This document shows positions 40,012 to 51,779 of a stretch of 64,000 nt of DNA, piece by piece. The first letter of the stretch is position 1, and every line of letters begins with the position of its first letter. The stretch spans positions 23,312,001 through 23,376,000 of the forward strand of contig OZ316894.1 of NCBI GenBank assembly GCA_973895155.1, in the 5' to 3' direction. The notes beneath the pieces were generated by a model. The model was given only the letters and a program-made list of their open reading frames with translations. It was not told the DNA's origin and made no database searches. The stretch is from Marsupella aquatica (taxonomy: Eukaryota > Marchantiophyta). Made by a program: the position numbers and the translations under genes.

Positions 40012-41601
40012 GTAACAAGGACTGACAGTGATTTGCAGTAAGTATGTTCCAATTAAACATGCATCTGCTAGTAGTGTATTTAAATAAACAGCTCCAAGTA
40101 GCAAAGCCCCCTTGATTAGTAGGATGTGTTAATGCTCACTGAGTTGAATGTCACCTAGGGTCAGTGCGCAAGGACTCACAAGACTTGGGCTTTACGGTTG
40201 GTAGTTCATCCCTAAGGCAGGGCTGTAAACCCCTCACCATCTTCTGGGATTACATTCCATTACCCCCTCTTGGGGATGGGTCTCGGGATGGGTTACCCTA
40301 CACGGGACCTACACCACATTCATAATCCATAACTTTTGGAAACAAAGACTGATAGTACGTGCATGACTAAATTCATAATCCATATCTTTTGATGTGAGGA
40401 ATGGTCATATGTATGCCAAGAAAACTAAGGAAAAAAAAATCTCTTACACGGGATACCCATGTTGCGAGATCATAGCTCATGGATGCAAAAGTTTTGCAAG
40501 TTTGGCTGGCTAGATCAATTTTGTAATTGCGGAAATGTTATCATTTTGGTCCCTGTTGTTTTTGTGAAGGTGTTGCTGTCGGAGGGGGCAAAGGTAAGAG
40601 CAATGGGACATGAGATGGGTGATGGCGGCCACCATGTCATGGAGTCCAAGCATGGTCAAGGGACGAAAGAGAGTATTTTGCTTCAATTTGGTTTTGTTTT
40701 GTTTTTTCTGTTTTGTTTTTAACCTTTTTTAATGAACACATACTCTAGTTTCTATACTTCCAAGTTTTTTCAAAATTTTCAATAATGGTCAACTTGTTTC
40801 TATTTTAAAATTAGATGTAGTTTTCATTTAGGGTACGTCTGGGCAGGCATAGAGCAGCTTGAGCAGGCAATTGAGGTAAGAGGAGTGGCTGGGCAGATCT
40901 GCAGGTGCAAGAAAAATCAAGTTTTGACAAAGGGCCAGGACTGGCTCCCAAGTTTTTCTAATTTTAAAATTCAACCGACATAGCTTTTTGGCAGGATAAG
41001 GAATTATGCGGTTTGATCTAATCCAAAGATTGCTTTCTCACAGCAATTCACTTGTTTACATTAATGCAAGTTTTTAATTCTTATATTTGGTCTTATATCA
41101 ATTGACGTTGTCAAACTTCAATTTAATCCAGATGGTAAACTCTTGCACCTCTATACTATTTTTTATTTTTTTAATATTTTTTTTTCTTGCACCTCTATAC
41201 TATTGTAAGCAAAAGATGCAAGTTTGAAGAAAAAGTAAAGCTTGTTTTGCTATGGAAGCAATTTGATTGCATGGCCTTTTATAATAGAGGGGTCTAGTAC
41301 AATGTAACCAGTCAGGATTGAGGACTTTCATTAGATTCCTAAAAATCTTGTAATAAACATTATTGGCAGGTTTCTTAATAAAATATTTTTCATCTCATGT
41401 GAAAAAAGAGTAAAAAACAAATAGATGTGAGGACATGGGAGCCCCTAGGTCATTTTCAGAGACTCGTGCTCACAGTGCCTACCCATTTTCTACTCCAGTT
41501 ATGGGCCTAGAGTCACAATCTAGAGACTTCACTCTAACTAGACAATAGGCCCTAAAAATAAGCTTTTGATTGCCTTTATATTAATAGGTGAAATTTATTA
41601 T
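40012..41601. other. Spacer between two facing element ends
   Basis: No recognised gene. The longest ORF is 87 codons (40459-40722) with no family resemblance. There is a GC-richer patch at 40150-40330. Confidence 0.4.
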
Positions 41602-42035
41602 GGACCCCCATGAGAGGTCTTTTGCAAATTCTCTGCCACGAGGTTGCGCCACATCACCACAACCAGCCACAAATAGGAATGATCCTATTTTTAACAATAA
41701 CAAACGGCACATTCCTGTTGTGGCAAAAACAATGTAATTTTTGGGGCACCATGCCGTAAATATTAAATGTAAAAAAAACTAGAATACAAAGGAAGAGATG
41801 TCATTTAGTAAAATAAAATTACCATTCTGATATTTGTCAAAGATATATCAATGTTTTACATCAAAATGCTTGTCTTTTTTCCTCTACCTTTCAAATGTTC
41901 TCTTTGTATGAGCACACATCAAGACAACCAGGCGGGCCACCAGGAAACTCAAAATCATTGGTTATGGTTTTGTTAAAAATTAATTTCACTTCATCATACA
42001 CTTATGAACATGGGGTCCATGAATTAATTATCCTG
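41602..42035 (-). mobile_element. Long-TIR element end, right member of the facing pair (copy B2)
   Basis: It starts GGACCCCCATGAGAGGTC and continues as the inverted counterpart of 39745-40011 (TTTGCAAATTCTCTGCC, GTTGCGCCACATCACCAC, GGGGCACCATGCCGTAAA, GACATATTTGTC-like strings) for about 270 bp. After an unrelated stretch it mirrors 38528-38600 at 41960-42035 (CATGGGGTCCATGAATTAAT). Only one end of an element is recognisable. Confidence 0.6.
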
Positions 42036-42682
42036 TCCTCAAGGGAACATGTGGCATTTCAAAACTCACCAACAATGCGTATTTGTAGGGGAAGCAAGGG
42101 CAGTAAATTTTCTGACCCTTGGGATCCTGAACCTTCAAAAGTGAATAAAAAAGGAAAGTAACCTTCAAAAGTGAATAAAGAAGGAAAGTACAGTCGCATA
42201 CTGCCCCTGTTGGATCTGAGGGTTGGAAACAACAAAGAAAGACACAGGAGTGACTGGGTGTGCTACACTATATCCTTTGCTTGTAAGAGCTAGTATATAA
42301 GGGCCAGGCAGCTCGCTTGATGAAGACCTTCCACATGCAAGACAGCCTTAAACTCTTACTTGAGTTACAATTTGAGACAGTAGGATCCTTTATATATCTA
42401 ATTCAAATCACAAACCGTGCATCGAGCGAGTGTTGTTCTATTCCTGCTCGTAATCACACATTTCAAAATGTGGATGCATTCATTGATTGAAAAGAAAAAA
42501 CTAGGATTATCGGGGTATGTACGGGTGTCGTACATACTATATGACGTCATATTTTGATGTGCACTTATCGAGACCCTTGTTCTATAGTACATCTCCATTT
42601 CCGGGATTCCTGGAAAACTTGGTGTGGCTCTGCTTTTCTCTCAGCATTCTTAATGGGTATCTTATTGGGGTCTCTTGCGTCG

Positions 42683-42778
42683 TCGTTGCACCGAGTCAAG
42701 TCCGCGCATCATCGCTCAGAGTCGACTCCGTCGTTGCACCGAGTCAAGCCCGCGCATCATCGCTCAGAGTCAAGTCGA
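42683..42778 (+). repeat. 48-bp tandem duplication upstream of kinase 1
   Basis: TCGTTGCACCGAGTCAAG at 42683 is repeated at 42731. Both continue through CCGCGCATCATCGCTCAGAG. It is absent at the equivalent place upstream of kinase 2. Confidence 0.85.
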
Positions 42779-43384
42779 CACTTCGACACAAGAAACGAAG
42801 TCACTTTCCTCGCCCACGAGAGGTAGAAACCCAGCTCAGTGTTTCAAACGAAGTGGCTGAATGGCGTCATTAGGATTCTCAGCACTTGTGGACTTGAGGT
42901 TGAGCATGTTTGCGATTTCTGGTAGGAACTTCTTGCTACCGTCCTCTCTCTCGTCATTAGCATTCAGTTCAGCCGACGATGATTGAAGTTTTCGTCTCTT
43001 GGACGTGGAGAAATATGCCACAGATTTGTCTTATTTTTGATGGGGTTCCTTCACTGAAACATTTTTAGCCTCTTAGATGTCAATGAATCCTGTTTCAACA
43101 TTGCTTTCAACCAAATACCGTGATAGGATTGAAGCTTTCTTCACTGAAACTTGGAATAGGACGACTGCTGTACCTTGAGGACGTGAGGACCTGAGGACCT
43201 GAGCGTGGACCGCTGCTCCTTCCATACTTGTGACAAACGACACCATCCTGTCAAGGCGACGACTCATGTGCGCGATTGAGGATTGTTCTCGGGCGAAAAG
43301 CTTGCAGTTCATGCAAGTTCGAAAGTGAGGATTTCCCGTGGAGTAACGGAGCCTGCTCTTCGAGAGTAAGGTGCAGTCTGAACC

Positions 43385-46341
43385 ATGATGGCGTGCAAAA
43401 GAAAAAAGCGGCCACTCCTGCAGTTCCTCGCCTGTCTGGTGGCAATCTGCTGGGCTGCATCTCGTTCATCGGTCTACGCCATACTTCTGCAATCGTCTGT
43501 GACCTACAATAACGGAGCATGCGACAATTTTAGTGTTGAGAGCAAATGCGTCCAGGCTCTAATCTCCGACGATCATGTCGAAATCAACTATGCGCTCGCA
43601 TTTGTCAACCTAGAGGCGACTCCTGGCGCGTATACGTTATCCATCGTTTGGACTGCATATCCCACCGGCTCGCAATATCAGAGAATCATTTGGAGTGCCA
43701 ACAGAAACCAGCCCGTCAAGGTTGGGGCATCGTGTACCTTCTCCCCGTATGGCAGCTTGGTTCTCTATGATAGCGATGGCTCCCAGGTGTGGTCTACCTA
43801 CACAGACAACATGGGTGTGACTGGCCTCGACTTGAACTCAACCAGTGGGGAATTGAGACTCGTTGGCGCTGGAAATCAGACAGTATGGTCGAGTTTCTCT
43901 TACCCCACTGACACTCTCGTGGCGGGACAGGAGCTGGTGTGGCTGGGGATACCGCTAGTCAGTGGAAAGTCGAGTCTTAACAACTCCGAAGGAGCGTACT
44001 CACTTGTAATGCAGCCTGCAGGACTGGTCCTCTATGCAAGCCTGCCTGATCCTCAACCTTACTATGTGTGGAATTATTTTGCACAGTCTCAGGAGGCCAT
44101 GCCAGTTTCCTCTCTTCTGAAGACTTGTCACAACCCTGTGACCCTCGGACTCTCTTTCAATGGTGAGGTGTATTTGTCAAATAGCTCTCGGAGCAATCTT
44201 AGTCCAGGGAACAGGCAGAACTACACATCCCAGGCTCTGTGCAATCTCCCGTCAATTTATAGTGTCATCAAGACGAGCTCGTATCCCAACCAGGCTAACA
44301 CGACTTTCATGGTTCTAGAAAGCGATGGTAACCTCAGAGTTTACGTCTACGCTCTCGGAGGAGTGTTGACGACAGATTATGATTTTTTCAAAAACACCCA
44401 GTGCGATCTTCCAAGTGTTTGTGGTGGCTATGGTGTGTGCAAAGCAAATGGGCTGTGCGAGTGCCCAAAGGGTCAGATCCCGTGGGCGAACTCATCTCAT
44501 CCCACAATGGGATGTTCCACTTCTCAAGGCTCTTTGGGAGCGTCGTGTGTTGCCAATTCCCAGGTGCAATTCGGTCAGGTCACGGCTGTGGAATACTTTT
44601 CGAACAGTTTCAGCGCCCCTACTGACATCAACATATCAATTAGTCAATGCGAAAATCTCTGCGCGAAGAACTGCTCTTGCACGGCTTCGTTCTACAATTC
44701 ACAGTCCGGGGCTTGCTACTCTGTGTTCGAACCACTCTCGGCGATGAGATCCAGTCCGAATTCCAATTTGAGCGCTTTAGTGAAAATCACTACTGTAACA
44801 CCAGGGGCCCTTGCGCCACGGAGTGTTGCACTGAAGAAGAAGACGAGCTCCAGCCATGTAGCTGTGGGGATTGGCGTTGGGGTCTCTTGCTTCGTCGTCG
44901 TCTCACTAGTTATGTTGGGAATAGTGATTTACGCAAAGTCCAGGCACAAGGCGAGACTGGATCTGCAAGCGAAAGAAAATGGGTTTCTGCAAACCCTTCC
45001 AGGATTACCTCCGCGATTTTCTAGAAAGGAGGTGGATGTAGCGACCATGGGGTTCACGAAAACGCTTGGGTCTGGAGGCTTTGGCACGGTGTACGAGGGC
45101 ACTCTGAAGGACGGATCAAAGGTTGCTGTCAAGCAGCTAGAAAAGTCTAAGAGTACGAAAGATTTTCGTGCGGAGATGGCCACTCTGGGCAACATCCATC
45201 ATATCAATCTCGTTCGTTTGAGAGGCTTCTGTGTGGAGGGTCCGCACAATATGCTCGTGTATGAATTCATGCCGAATGGATCTCTTGACAGGTGGCTTTT
45301 CAACCCTGATTCGGAAGCCGCCAGCTTATTGTCCGACGCACTGAAATGGGACACTCGCTTCAAAATTGCTCTAGGCACTGCCCGTGGCCTGGCTTATCTG
45401 CATCAAGATTGTTCAGGTTTTTGCACATCTCTTCTGTCTCTCATCATATTTCTCAGTGCCTCAGGAGGAGCACAGTCCCGAATGTCTCTCAAAATCAAGC
45501 ATGTGCTTCAGTTCCGGATTTCATGATTTGCTTGACATATCCATTTGCCTGGGTTGTGAAGTTTGCGTATTTGTTATAGATCAGTAGCATCGATATTTGC
45601 GAATGTGATGCTATTCAAACATTCGTAGTCTTTGTCACTCTTTCTACTAGAGTCACGTGTGCCCTTTCCTAAACATTCCTGAGCTTGGATTGTTTGTGCT
45701 GAACAGAGCGTATTATCCATCTCGACGCCAAACCGCAGAATATTTTACTCGACGAAGACTTCAATCCTAAAGTGGCAGACTTCGGTCTCTCGAAGCTGGT
45801 GGACAGAGATGACACCGGCGTGGTGACAACGATGCGAGGAACACCTGGGTATTTGGCTCCGGAATGGCTTCTCGAAGGTGCAATTACAGACAGAACTGAC
45901 GTGTACAGCTACGGCATTGTCTTGCTAGAGCTGGTTGCAGGAAGAAAGTGTCTAGACCGTTCTACGCAGGATGCTAAACGAACTTATCTTCCAGGGTGGG
46001 TACTTCGGTGCGTGCTTCAGGGAGACGCATTGGAAGTAGTGGACCCGAGGCTGGAGATCATCACGGACAACGAAGAGCAGGTTAGGAATGTGATCCAAAT
46101 TGCTTTAGAATGTGTTCAAGAATACATGAACCTCAGACCATCCATGGCAAATGTGGTGAAAATGCTGGAAGGCTTTGTGCCCGTTCCGGCTTTCAACAGA
46201 GACTCACTCGCGTCCAGGTACCGGTTTCTCAATCTGGTGGACAACTCTGGTGAACAATCACTGGGTTTTAGAAGCACTGGTGATAGCGGAGTGACTATCC
46301 CTTCCACCATCAGCTCGACAAGATCTTCGTCGACAAGTTAA
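43385..46341 (+). CDS. G-type lectin S-receptor-like Ser/Thr kinase, copy 1
   Basis: Two exons, 43385-45416 and 45707-46341, give 888 aa with phase closed (TCAG/AG joins as Ser-Glu). Order of parts: signal peptide at about 1-32; bulb-type mannose-binding lectin domain at about 50-165; EGF-like segment at about 336-365 ([18 protein letters not shown]); PAN/apple-like Cys-rich domain at about 385-475; one membrane helix at about 492-515; then a kinase domain. The kinase has [12 protein letters not shown] (about 561), catalytic K583 in [12 protein letters not shown] (D684) and DFG (D702). This is the SD2-5-like plant receptor kinase architecture, acting at the plasma membrane; the ligand is unknown. 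HRD is replaced by HLD, a non-RD kinase. The single 290-bp intron falls just before the catalytic loop. No lesions were seen, so it is probably functional. Confidence 0.92.
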
Positions 46342-46376
46342 TTTTACAAGTATTATTTTGTACAGCAACGAATTCA

Positions 46377-46580
46377 CCCGACCGTGGAGGTGTTTTTGGG
46401 AGTTGGTTCATACCCGACCGTGGAGGTGTTTTTGGGAGTTGCTTCATTTCAAACGGTCAGTCCAAGCTGTCAAAGATTTTTTTGGAAGTCTTGTTTGGTT
46501 CATCTTACTTATAAAGTTGTTTGGTTCATCTTACTTATAAAGTTGTTTGGTTCATCTGGAATCTTACTTATAAAGTGCCA
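46377..46580 (+). repeat. Short tandem repeats after kinase 1
   Basis: A 36-bp unit CCCGACCGTGGAGGTGTTTT occurs twice from 46377. A 29-bp unit built on GTTTGGTTCATCTTACTTAT occurs almost three times at about 46493-46575. Neither is present after kinase 2. Confidence 0.8.
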
Positions 46581-46810
46581 ATTACAAGTTAGAGTTGGGG
46601 ACTAGATTTCTAGAATGAAGATTCTAGATTATGACTCCATAGCCCACCATGTGAATAGAAAAACTAATGACTATGATGTGTGTTAAATAATAATCATGTA
46701 TATTTTCATGCTTTCTATTTAGATTCAATAAATGGGTGTGCTTAGAAAGGATGATGATATGTTATTTACTATTATAAAAATGATTATATGTACCATGGTT
46801 TTTTAATCAG

Positions 46811-47161
46811 TTTATTAACATTTTTTTTTTGTCTTGAACAGAAATGGGGAGGAAATACAATTAGACTCCCCCCATACCAATGTGACAGTTTTCCTGTAGG
46901 GAACCCAGACCAGGGTGAGCCCCAACTGATCGGACAGGGAACCGCACTAGGAAGGAGAGAGGATTAAATCAGGGTCACAAAGTGGACAACCAGGGGTCGA
47001 GCAGATAATCAAAACTCCAATCTACTACCCACAAAACCCATCCCACCCACACACATATACCCTCCACACCCCAATGTGTGGAGGGGAGATTGAACCTGGG
47101 ACCTCTCAATTCCAAGCAAATCCCCTAACCAATTGACCTAAGCCAAATTTATTAACATTTT
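46811..47161 (-). mobile_element. tRNA-derived SINE with target-site duplication
   Basis: On the minus strand the element begins near 47147. It has box A TAGGTCAATTGG (47140-47129) and box B GGTTCAATCTCC (47096-47085), spaced as in a tRNA gene. About 240 bp of unrelated body follow, with an A-tail (T run at 46821-46830). The direct repeat TTTATTAACATTTT flanks it at 46811-46824 and 47148-47161. A Pol III promoter, A-tail and 14-bp target-site duplication together define a SINE of about 320 bp. The equivalent site after kinase 2 has no such insertion, so it arrived after the segmental duplication. Confidence 0.85.
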
Positions 47162-47214
47162 CAATGAATATGAATAGTGAATATATTTTGGTGACACTTT
47201 TATTGTACTCTCCA

Positions 47215-47325
47215 TTATTCACGTTCAAAGAATGGGTAGTCAGGGCTAGTTACTCCAAGCCTACACCCGTTATTCACGTTCAAAGAATGGGTAGTCAGGG
47301 CTAGTTACTCCAAGCCTACACCCTT
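47215..47325 (+). repeat. 55-bp tandem duplication
   Basis: TTATTCACGTTCAAAGAATG at 47215 recurs at 47270. The two units appear identical until CACCC. Confidence 0.9.
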
Positions 47326-47422
47326 GTCGATGAACCATACCCTGGCCAACTTCATTAACGTACCCAGAGTCACCTTCCAGAGATTTCACTCTAGCCTATA
47401 GACCAGACATTTAGGTCATAGT

Positions 47423-47640
47423 GAGCTAGCAAAGCCAGTATATTATTATATGGGAAAGCCCTCTCATGAGAGCACTGTCCTGGATAGAGCCAGAGGACAA
47501 TCCTGCCATAGTGCCTTTTCCTGGTACACTGAGCTAGTAAAGCGAGTATATTATTAGATGGGAAAGCCCTCTCATAGCATTGTCCTGGACAGAGCCAGAG
47601 GACAAGCCTACCATGATGCCTTTTCCTGGTACATTGCTCT
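47423..47640 (+). repeat. About 108-bp tandem duplication
   Basis: GAGCTAGCAAAGCCAGTATA at 47423 recurs as GAGCTAGTAAAGCGAGTATA at 47531. Both run through GGGAAAGCCCTCTCAT and TGCCTTTTCCTGGTACA, with about 8 percent divergence and a small indel. Confidence 0.85.
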
Positions 47641-50138
47641 AGTGAAAGGGCTTTAGGGTGCTTTGAGCCCTACTCAGTTTTTTTCTTACAATACGCCTAG
47701 GTTGTTTTCACATTTTTCCAGTAGCATTAGGCCAAGATAAGTGCATGGCAAAGTGCGTGAGGGGAGGGCTTTAAGATTCCATGAAGAAGACATCAATTAT
47801 AAGAGTACCTATGTGCTGTGGTTTAATGTATTTGTTGGAGACCATTTCTTTGAAGTTGGTGCTCCATAGACTACCACATTTGACAAGAATGATGCTTGGT
47901 TGGACTATTGCAACTTGAGTGGATCACTCTGAATGAAGCTGAGATGGCACTTTTCCTTTGTATAATTGTCATTGTTTTGGGTTTCAAAAAATCATTGGTC
48001 CAGTGGAATTCCAAGGTCAAACATTATAGTCTGTCCAAGCATCAACATCCAGTTTCTTTCCTAGGGGTCGGAATCATAAAAAACTATAAAACAAGGTGCC
48101 CTTTTCCTCCATGGTTATCTTACAGATTATACCTTTTGTACGTAGTACCCCAAAAATAAAAGAATTGAGCAAAAGAGGAAGGAATAAAGCCAAAGATGAT
48201 AAACTTTAGTGTAAATGAAAGAGGAAAGGAAATATTTCCAAACACAAAGGAATCAATTGGGACAAGGAAACATAGAAATGAGATTAGGAAATGAGCACAT
48301 GGATCCTTCTTTAGACATGGATCAATGACGATTCTCCTTGTACCTTCTTCAACCAATGCACAGGTGAGGAAGAATTGTTGCTTGTAATGCAAGTCAAAAG
48401 TGTACTACTTACTAAGTTGCACAGTCCTTTTAATCAGAAACTATATTAATAAAAAACTACAATACTAGATCCTGCCACTTTTTAGCTTATAAAATTTACG
48501 GTGTATCGTGCCAGCAAAAACAAAAAAGACAAAGTTGGAAGGGAAAATTTGGAAATAAAATCAAGACTAAAACAAGTCACGCAAAACAGAGAAAGGGGGG
48601 CGAAGAATCTTTCTTAATAAATCTCCTCTTGATACTCTCCATTGTACTTGCAAGTACAATCCCTGGACCCATGCGAAGAATCTTTGTTAATGTCCCCTTG
48701 ATCTCCCCATTATACTTACAAGTACAATCCCTGGTCCCATCAGTGTAACTGTTTCTCTCTAGGAGCCTCTACAACCCCCTTTTAAGTTTTAACTGAGGGA
48801 CACTTGACCGGTCACATTCTGGCTCCAAAAGGGACCAAATGACACAGATTTGACTGTATTCCCCTGCCGGTCCTGAACTCTCCTGGACCCGTCCCGGACT
48901 CCCCCCTTTAGCAAGCCGGTCAGGGCCAGTGCCAGGGATTAGGGTTTGGGGTCGGGTCAGATTGGGGCCGGGGACGACCAGGTGTGATGGATGATAGGGT
49001 CCAGACCCCTCATTTTCCGGGGCAAGTCCAAACCGGGTGCCATGTAGTACTCACATACTAGTAGCCCTTGCCCCATAGTACTCCCATGTTCCAAGCAATA
49101 TATTTACATAGTGCTCTTGCGAGGCCCTTGGTACTCACATGACAACAAATTGCATACTAGTAGGCAAAATTAGCCCCTCCCCTTGATACGTGCATGAAAT
49201 AAGTACACTCCATTGAAACAAATATATTTGGAAAAATTGAGTGTTTTTGACTGAAATAGCAGTGGGTTGAAGGCCAGGGTAGCGAGGTTTAGGCCCTGGG
49301 CCCAAAGTTATTCATAATGGGCCAGACATGCAAATGGATGAAGGGTGCAAAAACTCTAATTTGAGATTAATTTTTATTATCAGCTTGTAAGTATTAAGGG
49401 TAGGTTTTATTCAGCGGACCCTTAACTTATAACTAATCCAGACTCACATAAATGTCGCCCAAGTTAATGTCCTTCAAGGTGTGGTGTAATATAATGTGCC
49501 ACACGTCACAACATGATTGGTCCACGCAACCACCCTTAATTGGAACATGTGTATGTGACATACATTACATATGGCATATGATAAAGAGTTTTTCAAGTTT
49601 CGAACATTGGGGCTTTTCAATGTACCTTGACTACCCCCGCATTCCAAAATGTGCAAAGTTGAATTTTGGGGTTAAGTTGGAGAGCGAGGGGTGCAGAACT
49701 TCTCCAAATGAATTGGTGGGAGCTAGGTTTTTCATTCAAATAGAGAAGTGTTAGTCACGAGGAGAAATGCAAAGCCCATGAAAACATGAATCAAAACCTA
49801 GATCTCTCTAGGTTTCCATTTAGGTTTTATAAACATCAATCAAAACGTATAGAGAATGTTGCTGTTAAAAAGCAATGACTGAAGCATCAAATAGAGTCAG
49901 CACACATTCCAACACGCCTGACAACTTGAGCATTAGGTGAGTGTGGATCACATTGTAGTGTGCGGGACACATACCCTACTACCCTAGTCTTAGCTTCATG
50001 ATCTTTGATAATGAGCATATTCTTACTTGCTTCCGGGCATACCCTTTATTGGGTTCTTGGTCTTTGGGATCCAATGAGAACAAACTAATTGAAAAAATAA
50101 ATTAACAAAACCTTGTACTTTTTATTATACTTAGGCAC

Positions 50139-50953
50139 TTTTGAGAGGGCTCGTTGCTAGTTAGCCTGCAGTGTGCCAAAAAGTGAGGATATTTAAAAGG
50201 GGTTTTTTAATTTAGTTTTTAATTTCATACCCCTTTTAGTCTGGCCATTTTTACCCCTCTCAAATTAATTTTTATCCTTTTAAATATCTTGTGGAATATG
50301 AAAATAATATTTTAACAAAAAATGTATTTTTAATGCCTTTAATACAAGGTTATAATTAATTAGTAGCCTTGGCAAGATTAAAAATGACCTGTATTTGTTT
50401 GCATCCCATTCTAGTAATCCAACGAGTGATTTCCAGGGGTTGATGTTTCACTGTTCAACCAATAACATGTTACTCAACGGTGGTGAAGATTTTTGAGAAA
50501 AGGACCTAAGAACCCCACTGTCAAATTCTCTCATTTGGTGCTAAGTTGAGTGTTCATGAACCTCAACATAATTCAACTTCTTCTATTACAGCTTGGGAGC
50601 CACTTTTCCTCTTGATTGTCTGTTAGGCCCAGTCGACGCACCTGCCATTTGCAATAGTCTCATAGTTTCTCACTGTTTGACACCGTTAGCCAAAACAACT
50701 TGAGATGAAACCAAACAACTTAAACACTCTGTTTGGTACTTCAAGACATTATCACTCAGAACTCAAAATTAAAAACAGTTGTTCTACTTAAGAGAGTTGT
50801 AAATGTAGTCAATTCTACATGTCCATATCTACGCTTCAAAAACCACTTGTCTGTATTGGGCACCAACCACTGGTTCGAGTCAAATAGTGACAAAGGACAA
50901 AGTGAACTTTGAGAGGGCTCGTTGCTAGTTAGCCTGCAGTGTGCCAAAAAGTG
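50139..50953 (+). repeat. 46-bp direct repeats flanking about 720 bp
   Basis: TTTGAGAGGGCTCGTTGCTA and the following GTTAGCCTGCAGTGTGCC with AAAAAGTG occur at about 50139-50184 and again at about 50908-50953 without visible mismatch. The interior has no ORF. The sequence between could be an insertion that duplicated or captured this segment. Confidence 0.75.
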
Positions 50954-51194
50954 CGGTCATGAACTCAGTGTACCGCACATTCCAACTTTGCTTCCCATAG
51001 CAAAAAAACGGCCAGATTAAAAGCCCACATGGCCAGATTAAAAGCCCACATCTTTTAATGTTTGAGAGGCCCTATTGTTCTCTCAGCTAATCGAGTTGCA
51101 TACCTTCCATGAGCGCACAGAACAGGGAGAAAATGATGAGGGATGAGTGCATAGGAGTCCGCAACATACAGTGGTCTGGCCGGGAAGAAATGAA

Positions 51195-51275
51195 TAGTGG
51201 GCGATGGCAAGGGGCAGGAATGAAACAGTGGGCGATGGCAAGGGGCAGGAATGAAACAGTGGCCGGGCAAGGGAG
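51195..51275 (+). repeat. 32-bp minisatellite
   Basis: AGTGGGCGATGGCAAGGGGC starts at 51195 and 51227, with a partial third copy (AGTGGCCGGGCAAGG) near 51258. Confidence 0.85.
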
Positions 51276-51779
51276 GGGGCCCTTTATATATACCACAACT
51301 GCACCTATAAAGAGCTAAGGGTTACCCAAACTTCTCATTGTAACATGCTTAGGTTCCCACAAAAGCTGGTGAGTGCAAAACTTTTTTTTTGCAAGTGCTC
51401 CATCTTTTGCGGTTAGACAGTGTTCATCACAGGGCAGGAATCAGGAGTGAGAGAGAGGGAATGAGGCTTTTGTAGGTGTGGTTTAAGCAACAAGCGCGGC
51501 TGCATTTTTGCAGGATACTACTCACACCCGACGGATTTCCTGAGCGATTCCAAGTCAACCAATCTCGCCACCAATTTGTCTTCTCGTTCAGTTTTGTCTG
51601 GTTGAGGCAAAGTTGTCATGTCGTCCCTCAATGGAAGCACGGCCCTGATAGCGCCACCTCCCACCTTCCTACCTGACTGTCCTATGTGGTGATTAAACTT
51701 ATCGAGGAATTGACTTTGTAGTTTATATCACTGTCTAGGTAGTATTCCCAAGTCAAGCACAAATCGTGCATCCACTGGG

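Larger units (their letters stand above)
42580..48075 (+). repeat. Segmental duplication, copy 1
   Basis: It shares the whole kinase gene and both flanks with 51780-56540. Upstream, CGGGATTCCTGGAAAACTTGG at 42602 matches 51808. At the 3' edge GTAGCATTAGGCCAAGATAA at 47721 matches 56174. The offset is about 9208 bp at the 5' edge, 9264-9267 bp across the coding region and about 8453 bp at the 3' edge. Copy 1 is therefore longer by about 0.8 kb in its 3' flank, largely through the SINE and small tandem duplications. Confidence 0.85.
48076..51779. other. Spacer between the two kinase segments
   Basis: No gene recognised. It holds a direct duplication of about 72 bp at 48603-48745 (GAAGAATCTTTCTTAATAAA; CTTGCAAGTACAATCCCTGG). 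A pair of 46-bp direct repeats lies at about 50139 and 50907, and a 32-bp repeat at 51195. The rest is AT-rich and unassigned. Confidence 0.5.
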
